Positions 45,816 through 55,498 of a stretch of 64,000 nt of DNA are shown piece by piece. This DNA comes from Tritrichomonas musculus (Eukaryota; Parabasalia; Tritrichomonadida; Tritrichomonadidae). Each line of letters begins with the position of its first letter. The first letter of the stretch is position 1. Under the pieces are notes generated by a model. The model searched no databases. It saw only the letters and a program-made list of their open reading frames with translations, and had not been told where the DNA came from. The position numbers and the translations under genes are program-made. The stretch covers positions 2,914,001 to 2,978,000 of the forward strand of contig JAPFFF010000017.1 in the NCBI GenBank assembly GCA_039105265.1. The letters run 5' to 3'.

Positions 45816-48110
45816 ATGTCAAAACAAGATAAAAATAATTCATCTGATAGCTTTGAATTAGATTTAAGTAATATTGATGATGAAACTATATTTGACAGTG
45901 AGGTATCTAAACCTGATGATGATGAAGAACTAGAGGACCCGATAGATTATTTTAAGAACACGTTTCTCAGTACATACAAACTAGAACACCCCAATGATTT
46001 AATTAATTTGTTGTATTTGATACAAAACAATGAATATACAGGAAGAAGTGTGGGAAAGATTCGTGAAATGAAAGTCAAGTTTCGTCGATTTGTTTCATTG
46101 ATGAACAAAATCAATGCAGGTATTAAAAGTAAAGGTAATCGATTCCTTAGTTTAAAAGAGTACACAACAGATAAAAAAAGTCTTGATATCATTATCAATT
46201 ACTTCAATATTGTTGTCAACGATGATTTAAATTATAGCTCTGACGGTTTTCGTTCATCACCCATCAAACCACCGAGAAAGAGTCAAACACCACAAACCAC
46301 CAAAGGAAGAAGAAAGAGAACAAGCATACATGAACCAACACTTGATACTAATAAACGAAGAACACCAAGAAGAAAACGCATAACTCCGAGTGATTCTGAT
46401 GAAAATGACTCGACAATACAATTGCCTAAAGACAGTGAAGATTCATTACTTAATATAACATTAAGCGAATCAGATTCTGAGTCATTAATATTGAAAAACG
46501 ATGATTTATCTGATTCTTTTATTGAACCATCAAAGGAACACAATAAAAATAATTTTTCAACTAATAAAATGGCAGACGACAACAACAATAATAACGGACC
46601 TCTTCAATCATTATATGATGATGAATTAGATGATTGGCAAGATGATAATGAAGCAGCAACCGAAGCATACAGATATGCAAGAACACCTGCAAAACAACCA
46701 TACAGATATGAAGATAATGAAGAAGAAGCACAAGAAATTAAATCACCTTTTGCAAGGAAATACAAAGGATATGCAGAAGATAACAAAGCAGATGATGAAA
46801 TACTTGATGAATTAATAAGAAATGCAAAGCAACCCTCAAAGAATACTCGCGGACGTCGTGATAAAAAAGATATGCCTCTTGTTAACTCAACATTAAAGGA
46901 TTCATTTGACAAGCTTGAAATACCTCGGGTTGGTGGTAATATATCCTATTACAGAGATAAATTTATTGATATGATTATTAACGGAAACTTCAGAATCAAA
47001 TACATTCCGAATGCAGCTTGTCGTGATACAGCTATTGAATACTGTAAGAATTCAGTTGATAAAGACGGTAAACCAAGATATCGTTTATTACCAGAAAATG
47101 CCAAAGACCCGTTAGGAAACTCAATAACAGACTTGAACGGTGATAAAGTTGATGATGTTGTTTTAATTGATAGGAACGGTAATCCTTCAATCATTAACGG
47201 ATACAAGCTTGTATTTGCTTCTCCTTACAAGAAAGTTTGGAAATCTGTTATTAAAACAAAACAAGAAAGAAAAGAAATGCCGTTCAATAAATGGATTCAA
47301 TCATTATTTGATAAAGATATCAAGAAAATTGATTGGGATGCTGGTCAATACAAATTAACAAAGGGAAAAGAAATGCAAGAGCTAGAAAATTATTACGGTC
47401 CTATGGGTCTGGGAAAAGCAAGAGTCAGCAAACGTATTACACCAAGTTCTTATTGGTCATCAATCTTTTCTAAAGTCTGGAAAGTGTATTGGAATGACGA
47501 ACAATTCTTTGTATTATCTCCTTTGAAGAAACTCATCAATTACCTTGCTGTATCAAATATGTTATTTGCTTATCTCTTTGATGCTCCTTTCAAAGAAATC
47601 ATTCAAGACAATAAGTTCAATGGAAAGATATTAACATATGAACAATGGACATATTGGAAACAACAGAACAATAAAGAATATGTTTCAGTATTAGGAAAGA
47701 ATGTTCAATCATATGTTGAGAAGATTATTGATAAAGCTATTGATATCACATCAGGAGAATTAAAGGCTGAACCAAGTAATTGGGGTAAACAATTTACTGA
47801 ATTAATGCATTACATTGATTATGTTGTCTTTGGTGTTGGTTTCAATGTTGATGTAAGTAAGCAAGAAGGATATAACAGGTTGAAACGAAATGCAGAAGGA
47901 ATTAAAGAAGCATCGCCAGAAGATATTAAGAACGTTAAAGATAATTTCATTAAACGAATCACTGCAGCAATAGAAAGAGATATATATCCAAATTGTGGAT
48001 ACACAGCATTCAAAGCACAACTCAAAGAAAGTAAATTGCAGAACAAAAATAAATATGCTGATTTTGCTGTTAATCTTAAACCATTACATCAAAGAATGAA
48101 TAATGAATAA
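45816..48110 (+). CDS. Maverick DxNGDxxxD protein (764 aa), element D
   Basis: C-terminal half homologous to the 864-aa protein of A, with DLNGDKVDDVVLID and SYWSSIFSKVWKV. The first about 200 residues (ending in a basic Arg/Lys-rich, Ser/Asp stretch) are nearly identical to the protein of E (61254-63815), while the rest is diverged, so the gene is a mosaic. Confidence 0.55.
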   Translation: MSKQDKNNSSDSFELDLSNIDDETIFDSEVSKPDDDEELEDPIDYFKNTFLSTYKLEHPNDLINLLYLIQNNEYTGRSVGKIREMKVKFRRFVSLMNKINAGIKSKGNRFLSLKEYTTDKKSLDIIINYFNIVVNDDLNYSSDGFRSSPIKPPRKSQTPQTTKGRRKRTSIHEPTLDTNKRRTPRRKRITPSDSDENDSTIQLPKDSEDSLLNITLSESDSESLILKNDDLSDSFIEPSKEHNKNNFSTNKMADDNNNNNGPLQSLYDDELDDWQDDNEAATEAYRYARTPAKQPYRYEDNEEEAQEIKSPFARKYKGYAEDNKADDEILDELIRNAKQPSKNTRGRRDKKDMPLVNSTLKDSFDKLEIPRVGGNISYYRDKFIDMIINGNFRIKYIPNAACRDTAIEYCKNSVDKDGKPRYRLLPENAKDPLGNSITDLNGDKVDDVVLIDRNGNPSIINGYKLVFASPYKKVWKSVIKTKQERKEMPFNKWIQSLFDKDIKKIDWDAGQYKLTKGKEMQELENYYGPMGLGKARVSKRITPSSYWSSIFSKVWKVYWNDEQFFVLSPLKKLINYLAVSNMLFAYLFDAPFKEIIQDNKFNGKILTYEQWTYWKQQNNKEYVSVLGKNVQSYVEKIIDKAIDITSGELKAEPSNWGKQFTELMHYIDYVVFGVGFNVDVSKQEGYNRLKRNAEGIKEASPEDIKNVKDNFIKRITAAIERDIYPNCGYTAFKAQLKESKLQNKNKYADFAVNLKPLHQRMNNE

Positions 48111-49301
48111 TTAATTTAAATCAAAACCTCCATTATTGTTATTATTATTATTTTTGTCATTTGGGTCTGAAACGATTCTAAAACTATAACGTTTTGTTGA
48201 TTGTGGTTGCTGATTATATTCTTCTTCACTTGACAAGTCTTCAAAAGTATTATTATTATTATTTATGTTTTGTTGTCGTTCATAATAATTTGATGTCTTA
48301 TTAGGATTTGGTGTTTCAAAATCAAAGCCTTGTGATTGATTTTGGTTTTCTTCGTGCCAATCTTCTTCAATTTCCATAGGTTCATAATTCGGTAAAGAAT
48401 TATTTTGTTGAACTATTTTTTGATATGTTTCCGAGCTATTAGGAATAGTTCGTTTTGCTGATGCTGAAAAGTGAACTTTGTTATCTTTTGGCAAGTGCTT
48501 ATATATTGGTTCTGATTGTTGCATTTGCAGCTGATTGGAAATCTTTTCTAACATTTTTATTAGTTTTGCATCAAATCTCTTTGGAGTCGATATTGATTCT
48601 TTTGTATTAAAACCTGAATCCTGTGTTATTTTTCTCGGTTTGAATACAGGATATTCATCGGCTATTGTATCATTTCGAAAACTAAAAGCCGATTTTTCAA
48701 TTGATTTTGTACCTGTATTATGATTTAAATCTGCTGTTATCGATTTTGCAATTTCCTCGTTGTCAGATTCAGGAGTTGTATTAACATAACAATCAATTAT
48801 CGGAATTTTTTCAGGGTTATCGTAAATATAAAAAGATAAATATGTTTGTGCTGCATTAGGGTCATAGTTTATATCAGCTGCAGTTATAATATTATCAAAT
48901 GCCTTTATGAATGATTCAGAAGTGAAAGCAAAGTAAGTTTTATGAAAATAAGATTCACCGTTATAATTTTTATAATATTTTGTTAATGCTTTTGGTGTAT
49001 TATCAACTATTAATATAAATATAGGTTCCTGATATCCTGTAAGAATCTTTTTTGTAAACACGTATGAAGGTTTTTCAGGTGTATCACCATCAAGATATAT
49101 TATCCATGTAGGTCTACTTGTTAACATATCACCTTTAGTTGTACTTTTAGCTTGCTTTGGAAATATGAAAATTGAAGGGAAAAAATATCTATTTTTTTCT
49201 ACTGTAATCAATGCAAATGTAATCGGTGCAACATCATCAATTTTATAACGGCTCATATCAGCCAATTGATTCGGATTTAAATAAATTACCTTAGAATCCA
49301 T
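48111..49301 (-). CDS. variable-slot protein (396 aa), element D
   Basis: Unknown. Beta-rich N-terminal half (APITFALITVEKNRYFFPSI, EPIFILIVDNTP), Asn/Gln-rich low-complexity C-terminus. Same slot as the 334-aa gene of A and the 176-aa gene of E; at most weak similarity by eye. Confidence 0.45.
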   Translation of the reverse strand: MDSKVIYLNPNQLADMSRYKIDDVAPITFALITVEKNRYFFPSIFIFPKQAKSTTKGDMLTSRPTWIIYLDGDTPEKPSYVFTKKILTGYQEPIFILIVDNTPKALTKYYKNYNGESYFHKTYFAFTSESFIKAFDNIITAADINYDPNAAQTYLSFYIYDNPEKIPIIDCYVNTTPESDNEEIAKSITADLNHNTGTKSIEKSAFSFRNDTIADEYPVFKPRKITQDSGFNTKESISTPKRFDAKLIKMLEKISNQLQMQQSEPIYKHLPKDNKVHFSASAKRTIPNSSETYQKIVQQNNSLPNYEPMEIEEDWHEENQNQSQGFDFETPNPNKTSNYYERQQNINNNNNTFEDLSSEEEYNQQPQSTKRYSFRIVSDPNDKNNNNNNNGGFDLN

Positions 49302-49313
49302 TTTGAATAGTCA

Positions 49314-49664
49314 TTAATAAATCAAAAGACAACTGAATATAAATGATTCAGGTTCAATAACGTTTCCTTTCATATCTGTAAACCATAAATGATACTCTTT
49401 TTTTGTATTGTTCAGACACTCATATTTTCGATATTTCGTTTGTCGTCTGTTAGCAAGCATAATGAAATGGTCGCAGAAAGGCATGAATTCAACAATATCT
49501 GAATGAACCATCAAATCACCAACAATATGTTGATTGACAACAGCACCACAATACTGAACAACAATGTACTTCTTGTTGCGACTATAAACGAAATCATCAG
49601 GAAGATTAAAATCTTTTGATTGTGTGTGATAGTATCGTTTTGTGATTAGTTGTTTAGCTTTCAT
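49314..49664 (-). CDS. small beta-rich conserved protein (116 aa), element D
   Basis: ITKRYYHTQSKDF, SRNKKYIVVQYCG, GDLMVHSDIVEF, ANRRQTKYRKYE, C-terminus FSCLLIY. Overlaps the integrase gene end by 11 bp in another frame. Nearly identical to the copy in E. Confidence 0.55.
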   Translation of the reverse strand: MKAKQLITKRYYHTQSKDFNLPDDFVYSRNKKYIVVQYCGAVVNQHIVGDLMVHSDIVEFMPFCDHFIMLANRRQTKYRKYECLNNTKKEYHLWFTDMKGNVIEPESFIFSCLLIY

Positions 49665-50733
49665 TTTGCGTTTTATAAGTCAAAAAGAATACTTTATAAT
49701 CATCATTCAAAGCATCTATTGATGAACAAACATATTTTGTGTACATGATTGGGACTGTTATTATTGTTTTGTTCTTCAGTGTTTTGTTAGTTTGACGCAA
49801 AGGATTTAATAGTTTACATTTAACGTTTCCTGATTCATAACAAATGAATTCAGCGAGTTCATTGAATACTCTTCTTCGCTTTTCATGTTTCTTTTCTGTT
49901 TTTCCGTAATCGGTGTGAATGAGTATTATATTTTTGGGTTTATATGACAGAAGACCTTTAAATCGTTGTTTTTGTTGAATCTCTTTCAATTGCATTGATT
50001 TGGCTCTAATGTATTGCCATTCAAGGTCGCGGTCATCTTGCATCTGTTGAGGTGTTAGATAAATGTATTTTGATTGTCGTTTGTCAAGGTATTCATCAGT
50101 TTCTTCGTCAAATGATGTGTATAAAGGATTCAATAAACGAAGAGATGCATGAGGCGTGTTATTGTACCATTCAACCGTTTGTTGTATCAATACATTGTTT
50201 GTCATTCGTTGTTGTGATTGACCGAAAGCATTTCGTAATGTTCTGATTACTGCATCAACACATTTATGTGCATTCGTGAAAGGTGAATCATCAATGATTA
50301 ACTTTATTTTGTTTGGTGCTTTGAATTTAATTGTGTGTTTGTCTAATTGATATCTTTGCTCTTCACCGTTGCAATAACTTTTGAATGCATTTGATATAAA
50401 AGCCTTTTCACCATCACATTTAATTGTTTCAATTCTGATATTTCTTTTATTGACTAGTTTATCAATTACTTTGATTACATAATACTCAGACTTGTAATCA
50501 ATTGGTTCAACAATTAGGTATTTGGTGTTTACATTGATTATTACTAAATAAGCTTTATTTAATGCAAACATTATATCAATTTCGTACGCATACGGTTCAA
50601 ATGAGAAGTCAGGTTTTGATAGTTTCTTTACTGTCTTCAATTGGTAATCCTTAATATAGGGCTCGGTTTTAATGCCCGTGTCTTTGATGTACTTGTATTT
50701 AGATTTGAAAGGATAGTTGATTGATTCATTCAT
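49654..50733 (-). CDS. retroviral-like integrase, element D
   Basis: 359 residues. YEIDIMF, TIKCDGEKAF, KCVDAVIRTLRNAFG and WYNNTPHASLR mark the catalytic core; RRVFNELAEFICYESGNVKC is the C-terminal SH3-like part. Shorter than the integrase of A between the second and third acidic motifs. About 95 percent identical to the integrase of E by eye. Confidence 0.9.
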   Translation of the reverse strand: MNESINYPFKSKYKYIKDTGIKTEPYIKDYQLKTVKKLSKPDFSFEPYAYEIDIMFALNKAYLVIINVNTKYLIVEPIDYKSEYYVIKVIDKLVNKRNIRIETIKCDGEKAFISNAFKSYCNGEEQRYQLDKHTIKFKAPNKIKLIIDDSPFTNAHKCVDAVIRTLRNAFGQSQQRMTNNVLIQQTVEWYNNTPHASLRLLNPLYTSFDEETDEYLDKRQSKYIYLTPQQMQDDRDLEWQYIRAKSMQLKEIQQKQRFKGLLSYKPKNIILIHTDYGKTEKKHEKRRRVFNELAEFICYESGNVKCKLLNPLRQTNKTLKNKTIITVPIMYTKYVCSSIDALNDDYKVFFLTYKTQNES

Positions 50734-50766
50734 TTGAATCGCAAAAATAAAGCATTAATTTATGAA

Positions 50767-50795
50767 GGAACTCTGTTCCCTTTTGCAAAGCAAAA
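50767..50795. repeat. double-hairpin element, type II (integrase/capsid gap of D)
   Basis: Stem GGAAC, loop TCT, stem GTTCC, one C, stem TTTTGC, loop AAA, stem GCAAAA. The matching gap of E (59179-59236) is alignable on both sides but lacks the insert near 59201-59207; TCAT appears on both sides of the insert in D. Confidence 0.75.
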
Positions 50796-50820
50796 TGATT
50801 ATTTAATGAAATCAATTTAT

Positions 50821-52764
50821 TTATTCATTTGCTTGTGAACCTTCTGGTGTTGAATCATCATGATATTCTAAACCGTCAAGTGATAGTTTAAAGTAAGTAT
50901 CACGAGTGATGAATAATTGTGTTGGGGGTGGTCTGGTGATGGTTCCATCTGGCTCAACAACATTGTAATATGTATCATCATCTCCTGTATATATTGGTTG
51001 CCCATTGACTTGTATCTGAACGTTTCCGAAACCTCCATCAAGTCCGTCATAACAATATCCTGCACTTGCTCGTTCTGTTTGAATGTTGAAAACAAATGAT
51101 GTTGCATCACTGATTGTGTTGTTGTATCTCTTACCGTTTGCGTCATTCTTTGGCATTGTCATTGAGTCCTCAAATTCCTTTGTGCATGAAAGAGTGATTG
51201 CATCTAAATCACCAGCCGTTAATTGATTTTCAAAGAATCGTGCACCAATGGTTGAAACGTTTTCGTCTGGGAAGTTCTTTCCACCAATATTCAAGAAACA
51301 ATTTTGATAAACTGGGTTTTCAAAGACAGTTAAATCATTATGATGCTTTGGAAACATGATTGATAAATTAGTTGCATTGATTAATGGGATATTCAATGTT
51401 GACTTGATTCCGTTGGCTGCTGGAGCGATTGGAAAAGCATGATAATCAACTTTTTGTGAAGGAATGATTAAACCTTGTCTTAAAATGTCTTCAATTCCTT
51501 GTCTTGTAGCTTCACAAACTCCAAAGCCTTGCATATTAGATTTACAAGCTGTGATGGTCATTCGATTAACTGTTAATGTTGCTGTTTGTTTTGAATAATG
51601 AGCGCTCATCAACTTGTTGGCTTCAGTTTTAGATACAAAGTTAACGTAAACATGACCTGCATGTGATGGTTGAGGTAATTTACCATGTTCTTTGGTATAA
51701 TGGGCTTGACAAATTGCTTTATTATCATCAGTCTTTTCAATTCCAAGTTCAGTAAATTCATCATCAGTAAAGCTAAATATTAATGAACAATTTTCAATCA
51801 GTTCATCGAAATCACCTCCAGATGCAGATACGTATTGTTCTCTAACTTCATACTTCAATTGATATTTCGTTGGTGTTGGTTCAGGTGATGGTGGGTCTGG
51901 ATTGTCTCCAGGTCCTGGAATCACTGCTTGATTACCAATTTGTGTGAATTGATGTTTGAGGTGTCCTCGTGCTTTGATTTCCTTTAGTCTGTTTAATTCT
52001 TCCATCGATATTGAATCATTATCTTCAAGAAATACTTTTGCTTCAGCAACTGTGTAAGGGTCTAATACTGCCCAAACAAGACCAGCGGGACTAACTTGAA
52101 AACGAATTGATAAATCACCAATGATTCCGTTAGGGAATAAATCGAATGCCTGTAATGCAAGCAAATCATCAAAAGGAACATTCAAATCAAATTCGACTTC
52201 ACTTCTTCCTGTGTTCTTAAATGAATTCAAGTTAACATAAGCTCCTGCATGTGTCTGTGAATAGTTGCTAATGTTTTCCCACAATGAATGAACGAATCTG
52301 CGACGTTTCTTCTCGGCTTCTGGTTTAACTGAAGAATATAAGAAGCCCTCACGAATGCATTCATTCTGTTGGTATCCGACATTGACATTATTATGAAGAA
52401 TCTCTAACCTGTCAAACAACTGGTTTGATGATTTGAAACCGACAAACAGTTTGTACAAGTTGTTGGGGTCATCGATGGCGTTTAATTTACTCATATCTGT
52501 ATTCAATGACAAATCTAATTTAACGTGAAATGTTAAGAAACCTTTATCAATATCACTTATGAAGTGGTCAGGATGTGTTAAACTTATTTGCGAATATTGT
52601 CCTTGATGAAATGGAGCTGGTTGGTCATGACAGTCAACAGTTCTAAATGAAAATGAACGTGTACCGTCATTGACATTAATCATGTTTCTCATCTCTTCAA
52701 ATGCATGAAGAACGTTTCCTGTTTCCGTGCGAAGATTATGGGCTCTCTCGTTTCTGTATAACAT
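50821..52764 (-). CDS. probable major capsid protein, element D
   Basis: 647 residues, with the same conserved N- and C-terminal parts as in A. The middle domain differs and the Pro-rich linker is short (about 12 residues around PDPPSPEPTPTK). TCATAA abuts the start. Confidence 0.7.
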   Translation of the reverse strand: MLYRNERAHNLRTETGNVLHAFEEMRNMINVNDGTRSFSFRTVDCHDQPAPFHQGQYSQISLTHPDHFISDIDKGFLTFHVKLDLSLNTDMSKLNAIDDPNNLYKLFVGFKSSNQLFDRLEILHNNVNVGYQQNECIREGFLYSSVKPEAEKKRRRFVHSLWENISNYSQTHAGAYVNLNSFKNTGRSEVEFDLNVPFDDLLALQAFDLFPNGIIGDLSIRFQVSPAGLVWAVLDPYTVAEAKVFLEDNDSISMEELNRLKEIKARGHLKHQFTQIGNQAVIPGPGDNPDPPSPEPTPTKYQLKYEVREQYVSASGGDFDELIENCSLIFSFTDDEFTELGIEKTDDNKAICQAHYTKEHGKLPQPSHAGHVYVNFVSKTEANKLMSAHYSKQTATLTVNRMTITACKSNMQGFGVCEATRQGIEDILRQGLIIPSQKVDYHAFPIAPAANGIKSTLNIPLINATNLSIMFPKHHNDLTVFENPVYQNCFLNIGGKNFPDENVSTIGARFFENQLTAGDLDAITLSCTKEFEDSMTMPKNDANGKRYNNTISDATSFVFNIQTERASAGYCYDGLDGGFGNVQIQVNGQPIYTGDDDTYYNVVEPDGTITRPPPTQLFITRDTYFKLSLDGLEYHDDSTPEGSQANE

Positions 52765-52813
52765 TTATGATTGAATAAAAAGGAAATAAAACACTTTTAT
52801 CATTAATTAAATT
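52765..52813. promoter_or_regulatory. divergent promoter of capsid and pVI-like genes (D)
   Basis: TCATAA touches the capsid ATG on the minus strand; TCATTA at 52800 lies about 12 nt before the pVI-like ATG. Same spacing as in A. Confidence 0.45.
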
Positions 52814-53068
52814 ATGGGTGTCGGTATATTCAACAAAATCAAGAACGCATTTAAATCAATTGGCGGCAAAGTAAAATCATTCGCTCAGAAAGCAGTTAAA
52901 GCATTACCAAAAGTTGTTGATGTTGGAAAGCAAATCGTTGACAGAGTTAAACCGATTACACAATTCATTCCTGGTGTCGGTCAGGTTGTTGACGCAATTG
53001 ATACAGGTTTAAATGTTGCTGACAGAGTTGGGAGATTTGGAAAATCAATATTGAATGAAGTTAAATGA
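52814..53068 (+). CDS. amphipathic pVI-like peptide (84 aa), element D
   Basis: MGVGIFNKIKNAFKSIGGKV helix, hinge FIPGVGQVVDAIDTGLNVAD, second helix. Same length as in A. Confidence 0.5.
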   Translation: MGVGIFNKIKNAFKSIGGKVKSFAQKAVKALPKVVDVGKQIVDRVKPITQFIPGVGQVVDAIDTGLNVADRVGRFGKSILNEVK

Positions 53069-53104
53069 AAAACAATGAATTATAATGATTTAATATAATT
53101 ATAA

Positions 53105-53581
53105 ATGAATGAAAACATTAATGAACTTAAAGTTATAAATGATAATGTAAATGAATCAAAAGTATTTAAATCAATTGAAGAGTTCAATTTGTTCTATCAA
53201 AAGAATATCGAGCAAATGAAATCACAAACGACTAACTATTTGAACAAGATTTATAAAATCATCACTAATGACGGCAACGAATACAAAATCACTAAGCGCA
53301 ATTGTACAGACGGTAAAAGACTTAATGGCGACATTTATTTGAAGAAAGTTGGGAACACAATCACTAAAACACTTGAAAATGACAACATCAAAGCTGATAT
53401 ATCATTAATGAAAGAATCGATTAACGAACTCAATGAATTAATAAATCAATTGAACAACAAAAATAAAATACTTGAAGAACATATTAATAAGCTTTCAAAC
53501 GTTGTCGACCAACAATCAAAAGTTATTAATGAATATGTATTAAATGTTGTTGCTCCTGACAACCACAGAATGATTAAGTGA
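53105..53581 (+). CDS. conserved small protein with coiled coil (158 aa), element D
   Basis: FKSIEEFNLFYQKNIEQMKS, YLNKIYKIITNDGNEYKITK, then a heptad-rich C-terminal coiled coil. Overlaps the convergent 77-aa gene by 42 bp. Confidence 0.55.
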   Translation: MNENINELKVINDNVNESKVFKSIEEFNLFYQKNIEQMKSQTTNYLNKIYKIITNDGNEYKITKRNCTDGKRLNGDIYLKKVGNTITKTLENDNIKADISLMKESINELNELINQLNNKNKILEEHINKLSNVVDQQSKVINEYVLNVVAPDNHRMIK

Positions 53582-53773
53582 ATCATGATGATTTAATGAT
53601 TTAGTCGTTTTTGGAGGTGGTTCATGAAATATATTTCCTTTTTCATTATAACATTTCACTGTTGGTGCTGAATTTATTTTTGTTCTATTCTTTTGCATCG
53701 TTAATTGTAATCTATCAAAATGGTTTTTATGCTTATCGTCATGAACGGTTCTTAATTGATTGATAACAGACAT
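53540..53773 (-). CDS. small basic conserved protein (77 aa), element D
   Basis: DRLQLTMQKNRTKINSAPT and LNHSVV motifs as in A. Its start is 14 bp from the divergent coiled-coil gene; the spacer with both start codons is nearly palindromic (CATTTAATTATTATTAAATG). Confidence 0.5.
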   Translation of the reverse strand: MSVINQLRTVHDDKHKNHFDRLQLTMQKNRTKINSAPTVKCYNEKGNIFHEPPPKTTKSLNHHDSLNHSVVVRSNNI

Positions 53774-53787
53774 TTAATTATTATTAA

Positions 53788-54015
53788 ATGAGTGAACTAA
53801 CTGAATACAAGAAAGAAATACCCGAATTAAAACGAATCAAACGAGGATTAAAAGAAAAGTGTTATGATTATAAACAATGTCTAAACAATATCAAATCAGG
53901 AATGTTAGGTTCTGACGGTCTTGCTGTTCGTGAATCTCTTATTGAAGACATCAACAGCCTCAAAAATAAAGTTCATCAACTTGAGAACGAATTGAATGAA
54001 TTGTCTAATAAATGA
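53788..54015 (+). CDS. small coiled-coil protein (75 aa), element D
   Basis: YKKEIPELKRIKRGLKEKCY and SGMLGSDGLAVRESLIEDIN as in A; identical to the E copy. Its 3-prime end overlaps the terminal repeat and the convergent 68-aa gene. Confidence 0.55.
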   Translation: MSELTEYKKEIPELKRIKRGLKEKCYDYKQCLNNIKSGMLGSDGLAVRESLIEDINSLKNKVHQLENELNELSNK

Positions 54016-54211
54016 GCTCTTCAAGTTCAGCAATTAATTCAGCAGGTCCGTTGAATTTCTTTAGTTGTTCAATAAAGTGATTTATCTCTTTTAGTACTCC
54101 GTCAACAACATCATCATTATCGTAGAGGTATTTTAATGCAGGTCTCCAACCTTTTAGCTTTTTGTTGATTCTATTAATGAGGGTGCTTAATGTTTCGGCT
54201 TGGTTTGACAT
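54005..54211 (-). CDS. 68-aa protein encoded in the terminal repeat (right copy), element D
   Basis: Identical to 34183-34389, reading inward from the right terminus. Confidence 0.6.
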   Translation of the reverse strand: MSNQAETLSTLINRINKKLKGWRPALKYLYDNDDVVDGVLKEINHFIEQLKKFNGPAELIAELEELIY

Positions 54212-54448
54212 TATAAATTGCTGATAAAAAAATAAAAAATTTTTGAAAGTTCTATTTTTCGTTGTTGTTATTTTTGGGAGTTTGTCAATTTATTCAAAAT
54301 TTGTCTATGCCATTTTGTGAAAGTTTCGAGGGCTAATTTTGAAAAAGTGGCGATTTTTTGAGTCATGTAGCTGAGGTTTGGGGTCTGTAAACCCTATGAC
54401 AAGGGGGTCATTTTTTATCCCCTGCCCAGACGGTCCACTATCACTACT
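54006..54448. repeat. right terminal inverted repeat of element D
   Basis: Reverse complement of 33946-34388, ending CACTACT and followed by the TATGTT duplication. Confidence 0.92.
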
Positions 54449-54454
54449 TATGTT
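54449..54454. repeat. target-site duplication of element D (right)
   Basis: TATGTT, partner of 33940-33945. Confidence 0.9.
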
Positions 54455-54994
54455 GATGGTCATAGATTTCAATCATTTAGCATGTTTGGTACTGCAAGAA
54501 ATACAACAATTGATTCAAATTTACATGTTTCTGGCAAGATAACATCAAACGGTTCAAATACAATCACACATTACTCACCGATTGAATCATCTGTAAATTC
54601 AATAAATGATTTCGTTATTGGAGCTCCAGTATATATGACTGGTAAGGTTTATAAACATGATGGTGATACGTGGATACCTTCAACTGTGAGTGATACAACA
54701 GATTGTATTTGCAGTGTCAAAACTACTGGTTCATGGAAAGAATATGTTGGTATTTGTGTTAGAATTGACCAAAAAAATAATTGTATTACCTTCACTTCAC
54801 ATGGTGATTATCTTGTAAAAGTTGATGATTCATCTTGTTATGGTATTGGAGATGAAGTATTTATTGATAATGAAGACAATAAATTGAAGATTCTCAGTGG
54901 TGAAACTGCAATAACATCAAAGATTAAACGTATGACTGTGGGGGTTATCACTGCAATAATAGATGATAAAACGCTTGCTGTATTCAAATCATAG
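54449..54994 (+). pseudogene. fiber-like gene of element C, distal part
   Basis: Encodes a fiber C-terminal module (ITHYSPIESSVNSINDFV, YMTGKVYKHDGDTWIPS, ETAITSKIKRMTVGVI) like the one in D at 42632-43050. Separated from the proximal part by element D. Confidence 0.75.
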
Positions 54995-55017
54995 ATTTAA
55001 ATAGAGCATGCGCATAT

Positions 55018-55395
55018 TCAAATACTGAGCATAGTAATTATTTTACAAGACATGTATGCAGAAAGATTAATATTCAATTTATCGTGAACAAGCTTTTGAA
55101 GGAATTCATTTCTTGTAGCAGATGGTTGATCCAAGATGAGTTGTTTATTTTCATTTGCAAATGCTAATACTTTATTACGTTGTTCATCATTGAGATTCTT
55201 TGATTTATTTAATGGGAATGAACGGTTTGTTCGTCTATGGATGACTTTCCTAGGTTCTGCTACACAGTCACAAGCTTTAGCTTTGGTATTGTTTTGCAAG
55301 TCAATTGTATGTTCTTCTAACGAATTCTCTTCACCACTTTGTGGTTCACTATTAGACGAACTGTCTTTTTTTTGTTCAGTATGTACCCAAGAGAG
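55018..55395 (-). pseudogene. relative of the 116-aa helical protein, end of element C
   Basis: Contains RRTNRSFPLNKSKNLNDEQR and LNINLSAYMSCKIITM, the block shared with 1-436 and 36935-37285. Convergent with the fiber part, unlike in A and D where both genes share a strand, so this end of C is rearranged or belongs to another element. No clear start; probably a fragment. Confidence 0.5.
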
Positions 55396-55410
55396 TATTA
55401 TTGTGTAAAT

Positions 55411-55453
55411 GGACGGTCAGATAAATTGATGTTCTAGATTGACGGTCGCCACA
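55411..55453. repeat. GACGGTC direct repeat, left of ORF119
   Basis: GGACGGTCAGATAAATTGA followed by ATTGACGGTCGCCAC; repeated with small changes at 55888-55924. The core GGTCAGATAA also occurs near the tip of element A (about 17170-17185 on the minus strand). Confidence 0.75.
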
Positions 55454-55498
55454 TTAAATTTAATATCTTTGATTTTTTAATTTAATTTTTTATCGTTT

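Larger units (their letters stand above)
33946..54448. mobile_element. complete-looking Maverick/Polinton element D (20,503 bp)
   Basis: Bounded by 443-bp terminal inverted repeats starting AGTAGTGATAGTGG, identical where compared, and a 6-bp target duplication. Carries PolB, integrase, packaging ATPase, capsid, pVI-like, fiber, HNH and small conserved genes, all apparently open. Inserted in the fiber gene of element C. Looks whole and young. No adenovirus-type cysteine protease was recognised. Confidence 0.93.
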
